A stretch of 12,457 bases of DNA, taken from contig JACQYP010000047.1 of NCBI GenBank assembly GCA_016208205.1, positions 1 through 12,457 on the forward strand, written 5' to 3'. The notes beneath the pieces are model-generated. The model ran no database searches and was not told where the DNA came from. It saw only the letters and a list, made by a program, of their open reading frames with translations. A program made the translations under genes and the position numbers. Positions 7,009 through 12,457 of this stretch are shown here, one piece after another. Source of the DNA: Candidatus Desantisiibacteriota bacterium (GTDB lineage Bacteria; UBA9089; CG2-30-40-21). Numbering within the stretch: the first letter of the stretch is position 1; the number at the start of each line of letters is the position of its first letter.

Positions 7009-7027
7009 TGATACGCCACCTCCATTT
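6992..7027 (-). repeat. Near-copy of the purL 3' end carrying next gene's start
   Basis: This 36-nt segment matches 7066-7101 except for three substitutions near its purL-proximal end and two compensating single-base shifts. It contains the GGAGGT ribosome-binding site, the ATG at 7008 and the first five codons of the membrane-anchored protein. In the purL frame it still reads METAYQW-like (MEVAYQWQR then stop). Confidence 0.75.
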
Positions 7028-7038
7028 TAATGTAGCAC

Positions 7039-7068
7039 AGGCATTCTTGCCTGTAAACAAGAATGCCT
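7039..7068. repeat. Hairpin between purL and the next gene
   Basis: AGGCATTCTTG (7039-7049) and CAAGAATGCCT (7058-7068) form a perfect 11-bp stem around an 8-nt loop. An alternative smaller fold, ACAGGC with GCCTGT (7038-7054), overlaps it. It directly follows the purL stop codon (7070-7072) and lies between the two copies of the 36-nt repeat. Confidence 0.7.
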
Positions 7069-7069
7069 T

Positions 7070-9403
7070 TTAGCCTTTCCATTGATACGCTGTCTCCATT
7101 TCTTTAAGTGATAGCTGAACAAGGTCATTGATAATTAATTCCTCTCCTCCAACAACACCCAGCACCTCATGAGGGATACCCGATTGCATGATGATTTGCA
7201 TAAATTGCTCAAGCCTGGCAGTAGATACAGAGACAACTATCCTGGATTGAGACTCCCCAAAGAGAAGGGATATCATGGGTATGGACGGTTGGTAAATGCA
7301 CTTGGCCCCTATCTTCCCCTGAAGGCAGCACTCAGCTAAGGTTACAGAAATTCCACCCTCGGCACAATCATGGGCAGACTTGATTAGTCCAGCTTCAAAT
7401 GCCTCCAGGACAGCCTGCTGAACACGAATCTCCATCGAAAGGTCGAGCACAGGCGGCTTCCCGTTAATCATCCCATGGATTATTTTCAAATACTCACTTC
7501 CGCCAATCTCATCCCTTGATTCACCCAGCAGGACTATCACATCCCCCTCATCCTTAAACCCCATATCAGTAACATGGGAAGCATCCTCTATTATACCAAC
7601 CATGCCAATCACTGGTGTGGGATAGATGGGACCGTCCTCACTTTCATTATAAAAACTGACATTCCCGCCGGTTACCGGCACATCTAATGCCTGACATGCC
7701 TTAGTTATGCCCTCAACTACCCTTCTGAACTGCCACATTACCTCCGGATCCATGGGTGAGCCGAAGTTAAGGCAATTGGTCAGAGCCAGCGGCTTTGCCC
7801 CAACACAGACTACATTCCTTGCTGCCTCTGCCACAGCAATCATCCCGCCCATATATGGGTCAAGGTAACAGTATCTTCCATTACAATCTGTAGACATGGC
7901 AATTGCTGGCAGAGGGGCTCCCTCGGGCATGGGTGTTTTTGTTCCCTTAATGCAAACCACACCAGCATCCCCCTTACCAGGGCAAAGAATAGTATTAGTT
8001 CTAACCATATGGTCATATTGTTCATAAATCCATGCCTTATTGGCAATCACAGGGGAGGCAAGAAGCCGGAGCAATATCTCATTATAGGTAACTTCTTCCT
8101 CTGTGTCTTTGTATTGTTGTAGGTTGTAGGTTGTAGGTTGTAGGTTTATGGTATGCCTTTCTGCCTCTGTCTCTGTGCTTTTCTGTATCTTCTGACCCCT
8201 GACCCCTGACCCCTGACCCCTTTGTGCCTTCTTTCCTTCCCAGTTTCCAAGTACCTCCCTCAGATATTCCGGCTCTTTTTCCGGGTGCTGATACATGGGG
8301 GCATCATCGGTCAATGCCTTAGCCGGTATCTCAGATACAATCTCCTCTCCATCTATTACCCGGAAGAATCCGTCACTTGTTACCCTGCCGATAACCACAG
8401 AATGCAGATCCCATTTCCCAAAGATTTCTTCAACCTCTTTTTCATATCCTTTTTTCACACAAACCAGCATTCTTTCCTGAGATTCAGAGAGCATCAATTC
8501 ATAAGGGGTCATACCCAGTGCCCGTTTTGGGACAAGGCTTAAATCTATTTCTATGCCCACATTACTTTTGGCAGCCATCTCGCAGGTAGAGCATGTCAGC
8601 CCGGCAGCACCCATATCCTGCATACCTATAAGGTAATCTTTTTCAGCAAGTTCCAAACATGCCTCAAGCAAAAGCTTTTCTACAAAAGGGTCGCCAACCT
8701 GAACCGCAGGCCTGTCCTCATAAGAGGATTCCGTCAATTCCCGTGAGGCAAAGGATGCCCCCTTAATCCCATCCCTGCCTGTAGCAGAGCCAACATAGAT
8801 AATAGGATTACCCTCACCTGTTGCAAGAGCCTTTACTATCTTATTATTCTCGATTATCCCCAGACTCATGACATTTACAAGGGGATTTCTTTCATACACA
8901 GCATCAAAACAAGCCTCCCCCCCAATAGTAGGGATACCCATGCAATTCCCATAACCGGCTATGCCAGAGACAACACCGCTTAATAACCGTTTGCTTTGCG
9001 ATGAGTCCATCTCCCCAAACCGCAGGGAGTCAAGGATAGCAATTGGTCTTGCACCCATAGTAAATATATCCCTTAATATCCCGCCTACGCCTGTAGCTGC
9101 CCCCTGATATGGTTCAACCGCTGAGGGGTGATTGTGCGATTCTATCTTAAAGGCTATCAATATCCCATTCACAATATCCACCACACCGGCATTCTCACCC
9201 GGCCCAACCAGCACCCTTTCTGATTTAGTAGGCAGCATCTTCAGGGTAGATCGGGAGCTTTTATAGCTGCAATGCTCACTCCACATTACAGAAAAGATAC
9301 CCAGCTCTGTAATGGTTGGTGTCCTTTTGAGAATGCTTAGAATTTTTTCATATTCTTTTTCAGTAAGTCCATGTTCAGAAACGATTTGTGGGGTTATTTC
9401 CAT
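7070..9403 (-). CDS. purL: Phosphoribosylformylglycinamidine synthase, subunit PurL
   Basis: PurL makes formylglycinamidine ribonucleotide from FGAR, ATP and ammonia in step four of purine synthesis, working with PurQ and PurS, neither of which is in the window. This is the small (non-fused) type. Seen: [14 protein letters not shown] near 38-51, [22 protein letters not shown] near 87-108, MQDMGAAGL near 261-269, [12 protein letters not shown] near 460-471, [12 protein letters not shown] and the late SAHDCAEGG. The 777 residues exceed the usual 730-750 because of an insertion of about 40 residues at about 386-436, in the linker between PurM-like halves; it is encoded by two heptanucleotide arrays. 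I start at ATG 9403 (AAGGAG at 9413-9418, 9 nt away); the frame is open to 9484 but that part is repeat. Flanking conserved segments are intact, so the enzyme may still work. Confidence 0.95.
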   Translation of the reverse strand: MEITPQIVSEHGLTEKEYEKILSILKRTPTITELGIFSVMWSEHCSYKSSRSTLKMLPTKSERVLVGPGENAGVVDIVNGILIAFKIESHNHPSAVEPYQGAATGVGGILRDIFTMGARPIAILDSLRFGEMDSSQSKRLLSGVVSGIAGYGNCMGIPTIGGEACFDAVYERNPLVNVMSLGIIENNKIVKALATGEGNPIIYVGSATGRDGIKGASFASRELTESSYEDRPAVQVGDPFVEKLLLEACLELAEKDYLIGMQDMGAAGLTCSTCEMAAKSNVGIEIDLSLVPKRALGMTPYELMLSESQERMLVCVKKGYEKEVEEIFGKWDLHSVVIGRVTSDGFFRVIDGEEIVSEIPAKALTDDAPMYQHPEKEPEYLREVLGNWEGKKAQRGQGSGVRGQKIQKSTETEAERHTINLQPTTYNLQQYKDTEEEVTYNEILLRLLASPVIANKAWIYEQYDHMVRTNTILCPGKGDAGVVCIKGTKTPMPEGAPLPAIAMSTDCNGRYCYLDPYMGGMIAVAEAARNVVCVGAKPLALTNCLNFGSPMDPEVMWQFRRVVEGITKACQALDVPVTGGNVSFYNESEDGPIYPTPVIGMVGIIEDASHVTDMGFKDEGDVIVLLGESRDEIGGSEYLKIIHGMINGKPPVLDLSMEIRVQQAVLEAFEAGLIKSAHDCAEGGISVTLAECCLQGKIGAKCIYQPSIPMISLLFGESQSRIVVSVSTARLEQFMQIIMQSGIPHEVLGVVGGEELIINDLVQLSLKEMETAYQWKG
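8117..8144. repeat. Heptanucleotide array (TTGTAGG)x4 inside purL
   Basis: Four exact tandem copies of TTGTAGG, 28 bp in all. On the coding strand they read CCTACAA and encode [14 protein letters not shown] residues. Because the unit is 7 bp, gain or loss of one copy would shift the purL frame. Confidence 0.9.
8193..8220. repeat. Heptanucleotide array (TGACCCC)x4 inside purL
   Basis: Four exact tandem copies of TGACCCC, 28 bp, 48 bp away from the TTGTAGG array. On the coding strand they read GGGGTCA and encode [10 protein letters not shown]. The stretch between the arrays (8145-8192) is low in complexity and rich in CTCTG/CTGT words. Confidence 0.9.
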
Positions 9404-9430
9404 TAATTTTTGCTCCTTAGCTATGAATAA

Positions 9431-9595
9431 GTAACTACTCAGCCACAAAGCCTCTAAGGCACGAAGAAGATAACAGAATAACACACATAGACAGGATTCT
9501 CACGAAAATTTCTATCCGTGTCAATCCGTCTCATCCGTGTAATCTGTGTGTTATTTATACTCTTTGTGCCTTAGTGGCGTGAACGCTTACAGGCA
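9431..9595. repeat. Nested inverted-repeat element upstream of purL
   Basis: An AACTACTCAG copy (9433-9442) is followed by an outer inverted repeat, CCTCTAAGGCACGAAG (9451-9466) against CTTTGTGCCTTAGTGG (9562-9577), matching at 14 of 16 positions. Inside it is a perfect 11-bp pair, AATAACACACA (9477-9487) against TGTGTGTTATT (9545-9555). The centre holds CCGTGTCAATCCGTC and CATCCGTGTAATC words. It looks like a MITE-like or foldback repeat filling the whole purL upstream spacer. Confidence 0.65.
9496..9524 (-). promoter_or_regulatory. Possible purL promoter within the repeat
   Basis: On the minus strand TTGACA (9524-9519), 17 bases, then GAGAAT (9501-9496), about 85 nt before the purL start. 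The -35 is perfect but the -10 matches only 4 of 6 and has no TGN extension. The TTGACACGGAT word belongs to the dispersed repeat, so this may be coincidence. Confidence 0.3.
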
Positions 9596-9599
9596 TACC

Positions 9600-10784
9600 T
9601 TACGGCTGAATCTTCTTTTCCATAATATTATTGATATTTTCATCATCAAGGTTTTCCGGGATGGGTTCAACATGAACAAGAACACGGCTGGTTTTCTCTA
9701 TCTTTATCGGAGCAGGCGGGATCAATCGAACACTTGTCTTTGATTCAAGTCCGGTAGCTAAGGGATAGGTATATCCTGATACCTGCTGTTTATTGACCCT
9801 GATATTAACCTTGATCTTTGTGCCTGGTGCATACTGGGTAGAGCCTTGATTGGATACTACAGGCACGATTCCGTGCTCCTGGTCATAATCTATATCTGCA
9901 ATTATCAGATCATGAGTGCTTAAGGGAGCGATTATGGTTGCAGTGGCTATATTGTTTTCTTCGTTTGACTCACTTATCATATTAAATGGCTCAGGGTCAA
10001 TGGCTGCCATGATAGTATGTGTGCCGGAGATAGAAAATCCGGTATTAATCACTTTTCTCCCACCTGGTCTTCTGAATGTCAGGCTGTCAAAGTATGAACT
10101 GCCAAGCCCACCCTGCATCTTGCCATCTATAAATATATGCACCGCAACCTTACCAGAGGCTGCTATCCCCTGCCCCTTATTTTCAACAGTTAAATGGACA
10201 TAATGTCCGGCAAGAGAGATGTCTGATATGGATAGATCAGGCATCAGATTGCCGTGAAGGCTGAATTCATCCACAAAAAAGGTAGCACTTGTGGCAACAT
10301 TTTTTTCTCCTTCCTGCTCAATACCTTCTCCATATATTTCCTCGTCACTACTGGGAAGAGAAAATATGGTTACGACCTGAGCCTGCTGACACAAGAATGT
10401 TTTTTCAACCTCAATCGTAACTGTTCCCCCCGCAGGAAGTCCAGAGACGCTCTTAGCGGCAATGGTGGTTGTTCCCCACATGACTTGAATATCAAAATCA
10501 TTTGTATAATCTTTTGTGCCGATATTTGCAATAATACCCTGGATAAGCACTGTATCCTCCGGCTGCGATACACCAATATCACTTAAGGTAGTGGCTAACA
10601 GCTTAAAGGTAACATCACTCACAAATATTTCTGCACAAGTAGTAGCTGAAGCGTCCCCGATTCGGTCTGAACAAGAGGAGGATTCTGTCCCTGTTGCAGG
10701 CAGGAGATCCTGTTCCTCGGCATAGCTATTATTAATCCCTATAATCAATAGCATTGAAAGGCAAATGGTTGTTATGTGTTTCAT
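9600..10784 (-). CDS. Secreted protein with CARDB-like adhesion domains
   Basis: A 394-residue exported protein. Residues 1-22 are a signal peptide (KH, hydrophobic ICLSMLLIIGI core, cleavage after NNSYA). The mature part appears to be three immunoglobulin-like beta domains of the CARDB type, at about 53-173, 182-286 and 291-380. Domain 2 is clearest: MPDLSISDISL, LTVENKGQG, VHIFIDG and a closing ESNEENNIATATI. Such domains usually act in cell-surface binding or as spacers in surface proteins; no enzyme domain, sortase signal or membrane anchor is visible. Cysteines at 38, 50 and 132 lie in the first third. ATG 10784 has a strong AAGGAGG at 10789-10795. It stands alone: repeat elements lie on both sides. 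No specific function can be named. Confidence 0.7.
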   Translation of the reverse strand: MKHITTICLSMLLIIGINNSYAEEQDLLPATGTESSSCSDRIGDASATTCAEIFVSDVTFKLLATTLSDIGVSQPEDTVLIQGIIANIGTKDYTNDFDIQVMWGTTTIAAKSVSGLPAGGTVTIEVEKTFLCQQAQVVTIFSLPSSDEEIYGEGIEQEGEKNVATSATFFVDEFSLHGNLMPDLSISDISLAGHYVHLTVENKGQGIAASGKVAVHIFIDGKMQGGLGSSYFDSLTFRRPGGRKVINTGFSISGTHTIMAAIDPEPFNMISESNEENNIATATIIAPLSTHDLIIADIDYDQEHGIVPVVSNQGSTQYAPGTKIKVNIRVNKQQVSGYTYPLATGLESKTSVRLIPPAPIKIEKTSRVLVHVEPIPENLDDENINNIMEKKIQP

Positions 10785-10837
10785 GGTTCCTCCTTGTGTT
10801 GGAATTCAGAATTCAGAATACAAAGTTTGTGGGTATC

Positions 10838-11008
10838 TGTTCACCGCAGAGACGCAAAGGACGCAAAGAAAACGCAGAGTATGCTGCAGGATTCTTCATG
10901 GATCAAAAACTTGGCGACAGATCACTTGTTGTCCATTAACATATTCATCATTAGTCTCCCTTTTTTCTCTGCGATTCTCGGCGAACTCTGCGTCTCTGCG
11001 ATAAACGG
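10838..11008. repeat. MITE-like element with CGCAGAGACGCA inverted ends
   Basis: CGCAGAGACGCA (10845-10856) and its exact complement TGCGTCTCTGCG (10989-11000) bound a 156-bp element. The similarity extends inward for a further 25 nt or so on each side (AAAGGACGCAAAG.AACGCAGAG against CTCTGCG.TTCTCGGCGAACTC). The centre (about 10880-10965) has no gene. It fills the gap between the htpX and CARDB genes. A single related arm is at 5868-5910. Confidence 0.7.
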
Positions 11009-11034
11009 TTATGTTTGTGGTGGCATGCAGTATA

Positions 11035-11892
11035 TCATCTTGCCAACATCGTTTGAGCCATAGCCTCTAATTTTGCTACTCTTTTTTCCATGGGTGGGTG
11101 TGTAGAAAACAATGAAAGCATTCCTCCGCCTGTCAGGGGGCTAACAATAAACATATGTGCTGTAGCTGGGGTAGCGTCCATAGGCACCCTTTGTGCACCT
11201 ATCTGAAGTTTTTTCAAGGCATTGGCTAAGGATTGAGGATGTCCGCATATTTGAGCACCGGCAGCGTCTGCCTCATACTCTCTTGCCCTGGAGATAGCCA
11301 TTTGAATCAACATAGCAGCAATAGGAGCAACGATGCTCATAACAATAAAGACTAATGGACTACCGCCTTCTCTGTCATCACTGCGTCCCCCGCCAAGTAT
11401 GGCTCCCCATCGAGCCATACTTGCCAGCATAGAGATGGCACCAGCGATTACAGCAACAACAGAACTAATAAGAATATCCCTATTTTTTACATGGGCCAGC
11501 TCATGAGCCAAAACCCCTTCTAATTCATCATTGCTTAACAAATGCAGAATTCCCTCAGTTACAGCTACAGCTGCATGTTGCGGGTTACGACCTGTGGCAA
11601 AGGCATTGGGTGTCTGTTCAGGAATAATGTATACCTTAGGCATAGGCATGTTTGTTTGCTGAGTAAGCTTTGTAACTGTCTGATAAAGTTGAGGTGACTG
11701 TGCATAGCTCACCTCTTTGGCTCTATACATGGACAAAACTATCTTGTCTGAAAACCAATAACTAACCATATTCATAACGATTGCCATACCCAGAGCAATA
11801 ACCATTCCTCCATTTCCACCAAGCGTTTTGCCTACAAAGATAAACAAAAGGGTTAATCCTGTAAGCAGAAAGGTTGTCTTAAATACATTCAT
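11035..11892 (-). CDS. htpX: Zinc metalloprotease HtpX
   Basis: HtpX is an M48-family inner-membrane protease that, in known bacteria, degrades misfolded membrane proteins in the cytoplasm-facing quality-control system alongside FtsH. This copy is 285 residues, the usual length. Seen: two N-terminal membrane segments (about 7-22 and 28-46), NAFATG near 96-101, the zinc motif [10 protein letters not shown] with H130, E131 and H134, two further membrane segments (about 142-158 and 178-200), and EYEADAAGA with E207 as third zinc ligand. A glycine-rich GGGRSDD loop near 166-173 separates the latter pair. I start at ATG 11892, with GGAGGGG at 11899-11905, rather than ATG 11907, because it gives the family-typical [10 protein letters not shown] beginning. 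No heat-shock operator is evident; upstream sequence is dispersed repeat. Confidence 0.94.
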   Translation of the reverse strand: MNVFKTTFLLTGLTLLFIFVGKTLGGNGGMVIALGMAIVMNMVSYWFSDKIVLSMYRAKEVSYAQSPQLYQTVTKLTQQTNMPMPKVYIIPEQTPNAFATGRNPQHAAVAVTEGILHLLSNDELEGVLAHELAHVKNRDILISSVVAVIAGAISMLASMARWGAILGGGRSDDREGGSPLVFIVMSIVAPIAAMLIQMAISRAREYEADAAGAQICGHPQSLANALKKLQIGAQRVPMDATPATAHMFIVSPLTGGGMLSLFSTHPPMEKRVAKLEAMAQTMLAR

Positions 11893-12201
11893 CTTTTTCC
11901 CCTCCATCGGCTATTATTTGTTTTTTTACCACGAAAAACACGAAGTACACGAAAACTTACAACTACTCAGTCCAGTAGTCAGGATCAGAACTGCAAAATA
12001 AATATGCTCCCTGCATTTGCAGGGACAAGCCTTGAGGCATGAGAGACAGCTCTACGGTTTGATACTTGAATGTTTGATTTACCATGCTCTTTCATTCTGA
12101 CTCCTGAATTCTGACTATCCCTGAGTAGTTTCCCCTTTTCCCTTCATTACACCCTGAACGATTACAAAGCAGAAAATATACTGTCAATGGCAAAAAAATG
12201 C
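11893..12201. other. Repeat-filled spacer between htpX and tRNA-Leu
   Basis: No gene seen. The spacer contains CACGAA words (ACCACGAAAAACACGAAG and TACACGAAA, about 11929-11955), the 170-bp element at 11961-12130, and an unstructured T/C-rich stretch at 12131-12170. No clear htpX promoter could be picked out. Confidence 0.55.
11961..12130. repeat. MITE-like element with AACTACTCAG inverted ends
   Basis: AACTACTCAG (11961-11970) and CTGAGTAGTT (12121-12130) are exact inverted ends of a 170-bp segment. Just inside, TAGTCAGGATCAGAA (from 11976) matches the complement of the other end, which reads TAGTCAGAATTCAGG, so the inverted similarity continues for roughly 30 nt. Inside lie a 7-bp hairpin, TCCCTGC/GCAGGGA (12008-12025), and a decayed GCAGGGACAAGCC...GCTCTAC repeat (12019-12052). 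No reading frame. Confidence 0.6.
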
Positions 12202-12230
12202 TTGACTTTTTCGATAAATATTGTTAATAT
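12202..12230 (+). promoter_or_regulatory. Strong tRNA-Leu promoter
   Basis: TTGACT (12202-12207), a 17-base spacer ending in TGT, and TAATAT (12225-12230) make a near-consensus extended -10 promoter. Initiation would fall near 12237, only about 5 nt before the mature tRNA 5' end. Confidence 0.85.
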
Positions 12231-12241
12231 ATACAAATCAT

Positions 12242-12326
12242 GCCGGGATGGTGTAATTGGCAGACATGTGCGCTTGAGGGGCGTATGGGGTAACCCGTGC
12301 GGGTTCGAGTCCCGCTCCCGGCACCA
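12242..12326 (+). tRNA. tRNA-Leu, anticodon GAG
   Basis: A class II tRNA of 85 nt with encoded CCA. Acceptor arms GCCGGGA (12242-12248) and TCCCGGC pair perfectly, with discriminator A and CCA at 12324-12326. The D loop contains TAATTGGCAGA. The anticodon stem TGCGC/GCGTA encloses the loop TTGAGGG, placing GAG at 12276-12278 (reads CUC/CUU Leu codons). The extended variable arm folds as GGG-TAA-CCC, and the T arm is GCGGG-TTCGAGT-CCCGC. The long variable arm and anticodon both fit leucine. Confidence 0.96.
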
Positions 12327-12370
12327 GCAATTGTTTATTCACAATATATCTGGCATCCATGATGGATCTA

Positions 12371-12394
12371 GGGGCAGGCCCCCGTGCCTGCCCC
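12371..12394. repeat. REP-like hairpin downstream of tRNA-Leu
   Basis: GGGGCAGGC (12371-12379) and GCCTGCCCC (12386-12394) form a perfect 9-bp stem around CCCCGT, flanked by TA and CTA. It lies 44 nt past the tRNA and might stop transcription, but there is no T tract immediately after it. It matches the hairpin style of 4191 and 6033. Confidence 0.65.
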
Positions 12395-12457
12395 CTAAGC
12401 CACTATTTATTCCGTCTCTGAAACTTTGTACGCTTTAGAAGCTTTTTATATTTATGC
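12395..12457. other. Right-edge stretch, nothing identified
   Basis: A short AT-rich end with no gene start, RNA or repeat that I can support. Confidence 0.5.

Noticed and set aside
8117..8220. Frameshifted or broken purL at the heptamer arrays
   Set aside because: The frame continues without interruption through both arrays and conserved PurL motifs lie on both sides.
9404..9484. N-terminal extension of purL
   Set aside because: The added residues are encoded by dispersed repeat sequence, and AAGGAG at 9413-9418 fits the family-typical start at 9403.
5868..11008. CRISPR array suggested by recurring CGCAGAGACGCA units
   Set aside because: Copies are few, lie far apart, occur in both orientations and have no regular spacers or cas genes.
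10754..11063. Three overlapping plus-strand frames between CARDB and htpX genes
   Set aside because: They translate the inverted-repeat element and parts of flanking genes; the three frames overlap one another and none has a plausible protein pattern.
12371..12394. Intrinsic terminator for tRNA-Leu
   Set aside because: The stem is good, but no T tract follows and the same hairpin style occurs at unrelated places, so it was listed as a repeat.

Overview
The window looks like a piece of an AT-leaning bacterial chromosome, probably from an uncultured lineage. The evidence is bacterial ribosome-binding sites, sigma-70-type promoters, a tRNA with encoded CCA, and bacterial housekeeping genes (purL, htpX). 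Nothing fixes the phylum. The gene spacers are unusually rich in short dispersed repeats, a habit of several groundwater and candidate-phylum genomes; that comparison is an inference.

Layout. Bases 1-631 hold no intact gene. They contain an apparently orphan promoter, several dispersed repeat words and an antisense remnant of a four-helix-bundle protein. Two plus-strand genes follow: an AbiEii-like nucleotidyltransferase (632-1177) and a small sigma-70-like factor (1217-1726). A 21-bp-arm hairpin (1725-1777) separates them from a long minus-strand block. In its transcription order, that block (11892 down to 1797) encodes HtpX, a secreted CARDB-type protein, PurL, a membrane-anchored protein resembling a degenerate MA-type peptidase, a PHP-domain phosphoesterase, a UDP-sugar 4-epimerase-like protein and an O-antigen ligase-like/TPR membrane protein. 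The last three probably form one unit behind a good extended -10 promoter at 5795-5823, and the last two point to surface polysaccharide. A tRNA-Leu(GAG) with its own strong promoter lies on the plus strand at the right end.

I see no complete new defence or mobile system. What stands out is how repeats have reshaped genes. PurL carries a roughly 40-residue linker insertion built from two four-copy heptanucleotide arrays. The purL 3' end has been duplicated, and the copy now supplies the ribosome-binding site and start codon of the next gene. The epimerase lacks about 55 residues of its NAD domain in frame. The 10-mer AACTACTCAG occurs five times. Two of these copies, as a 13-bp direct repeat, bracket the nucleotidyltransferase and encode its last residues. 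Two others form the inverted ends of a 170-bp element upstream of htpX. A family of REP-like hairpins sits in at least four spacers.
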